A program made the translations under genes and the position numbers. Positions 63,192 through 64,000 of a stretch of DNA of 64,000 nt are shown here, in pieces. This DNA comes from Microbacterium sp. RU33B (GTDB lineage: Bacteria > Actinomycetota > Actinomycetes > Actinomycetales > Microbacteriaceae). The notes under the pieces are model-generated. The model was given only the letters and a program-made list of their open reading frames with translations, ran no database searches and was not told the DNA's origin. The stretch spans positions 248,001 to 312,000 of the forward strand of contig NZ_FTPO01000003.1 of assembly GCF_900155915.1 (NCBI RefSeq). Reading direction: 5' to 3'. The stretch's first letter is position 1. Every line of letters starts with the position of its first letter.

Positions 63192-64000
63192 TCAGGCCGA
63201 CTCCCGCCACACGATCTCCGACTGGAGGAGGACCTCGCGAGGAGCGGCGTCTCCGCGCAGCTGCTCCAGGACGAGGGCGGCCGCCTCGCGCCCGAGCCCT
63301 TCGGCCGGCTGCCGGACGGTCGAGAGGGCGGGGAGAGTGCGCCGCGCCCACGCGCTGTCGTCGAAGCCCACGACACCCACATCGTGCGGCACCCGCCTGC
63401 CGGCCGCGCGGAGGGCCTCCATCGCTCCGGCCGCGATCGCATCCGACGCGGCGAAGACGCCGTCGATGTCGGGCGCGCGCTCCAGCAGGGCGGTCATGCC
63501 CTCCCTCCCTGCGGAGTAGGAGTACAGCGCGACCCGCTCGACGAGGGCGTCGTCGTAGCGTTCGCCGAGGGCGTCGGTGAAGCCGGAGAGCCGCTCCGCC
63601 CCGGAGTCGCGATCGAGGGCGGCCGCGATCATGCCGATCCGACGCCGACCGGTGTCGACCAGTTGCTCCGTGATCGCGCGCGCCGAACCGCGATTGTCGA
63701 TGATGACGAACGCCGCCGAGGTGGCGCCGGGGGGATGGCCGACGAACGCGGCGGGAAGACGCAGCCGCTCGACGACCCCCGCGATGGGGTCGTGGGCGCG
63801 GGCGGAGACGATGATCACCCCGTCGACCGAGCCGCCGGACAGATACCTCGCGACGCGTTCGGTGTCGCGTTCGGAATCGACGATCAGCACCGCCATCTGG
63901 TGATCGGCTTCGGAGAGCGCCGCATTCGCGCCGAGCAGGATCCCCCCGATGTTGGGGTCCTCGATGAACAGCGAGTGCGGCTCGTGCACGATGAAGGCGA
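63192..64000 (-). CDS. LacI-family regulator, C-terminal part
   Basis: The coding frame is open to the window's right edge, so the N-terminal helix-turn-helix is not visible. The sensor domain is typical LacI: EDPNIGGILLGANAALSEAD, GSVDGVIIVSARA, IDGVFAASDAIAAGAMEALRAAGRRVPHDVGVVGFDDSAW, and STVRQPAEGLGREAA. An internal GTG at 63989 could be read as a start but the sequence before it (AFIVHEP) is also LacI-like. Targets are unknown. Confidence 0.9.
   Translation of the reverse strand, partial: AFIVHEPHSLFIEDPNIGGILLGANAALSEADHQMAVLIVDSERDTERVARYLSGGSVDGVIIVSARAHDPIAGVVERLRLPAAFVGHPPGATSAAFVIIDNRGSARAITEQLVDTGRRRIGMIAAALDRDSGAERLSGFTDALGERYDDALVERVALYSYSAGREGMTALLERAPDIDGVFAASDAIAAGAMEALRAAGRRVPHDVGVVGFDDSAWARRTLPALSTVRQPAEGLGREAAALVLEQLRGDAAPREVLLQSEIVWRESA

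Overview
The window is high-GC actinobacterial chromosome, most likely from Microbacteriaceae and close to Microbacterium. This is inferred from codon use, the monomeric isocitrate dehydrogenase, GTP-type PEP carboxykinase, a RamB-like regulator, class E/F-like sortase and many GTGA/ATGA stop-start overlaps. I see no rRNA, tRNA, CRISPR array, insertion sequence, integrase or origin. It reads as core and catabolic chromosome, with one lower-GC lone HsdR-N gene (20963-22039) as the best candidate for transfer.

Layout. 1-8349: a mannan or other beta-mannoside locus, with a GH113-like hydrolase (cut by the window edge), a GH2 beta-mannosidase, two sugar ABC permeases and a binding lipoprotein on the minus strand, divergent from a LacI repressor and an acetyl-xylan-esterase-type deacetylase. 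8411-10627: NADP isocitrate dehydrogenase, followed by a perfect 21-bp terminator stem. 10697-15486: envelope genes (L,D-transpeptidase, lipoproteins, an ORF12/beta-lactamase-like serine hydrolase). 15574-18329: a sortase and its probable CHRD-domain substrate, divergent from an ECF sigma factor/anti-sigma pair. 18875-20751: an alkyl sulfatase broken by one missing base.

22678-36256: amino-sugar (chitin/GlcNAc) catabolism in two blocks. The first holds a ROK repressor, ABC transporter, ROK kinase and nagB. The second holds nagA and a GH20 hexosaminidase lipoprotein. Between them lie a GlcD-type FAD oxidase, a YrdB-like membrane protein and a 720-residue protein that fuses an ECF sigma factor to a zinc finger, membrane segments and a large Pro/Ala-rich C-terminal region. 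36316-38721: a ZTP riboswitch, glyA and folD (one-carbon metabolism). 38848-41343: a polar amino-acid ABC transporter.

41479-50269: a membrane protein, a MarR regulator with an NAD(P)H oxidoreductase, a transglutaminase-like protein, succinate-semialdehyde dehydrogenase, a winged-helix protein, and a RamB-like regulator divergent from pckG. 50305-57010: a multidrug-type ABC exporter led by a small HTH protein behind twin palindromes, a DUF11-type surface protein, and a three-gene ABC-2 exporter. 57474-61216: the riboflavin operon ribD-ribE-ribBA-ribH behind an FMN riboswitch. 61310-64000: a phytanoyl-CoA-dioxygenase-like gene divergent from an AraC regulator, then a LacI regulator cut by the window edge.

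Regulation is unusually readable here: two riboswitches, several strong palindromic operators next to regulators, and several genes that look leaderless, with a TAGNNT -10 box seven bases ahead of the start codon.
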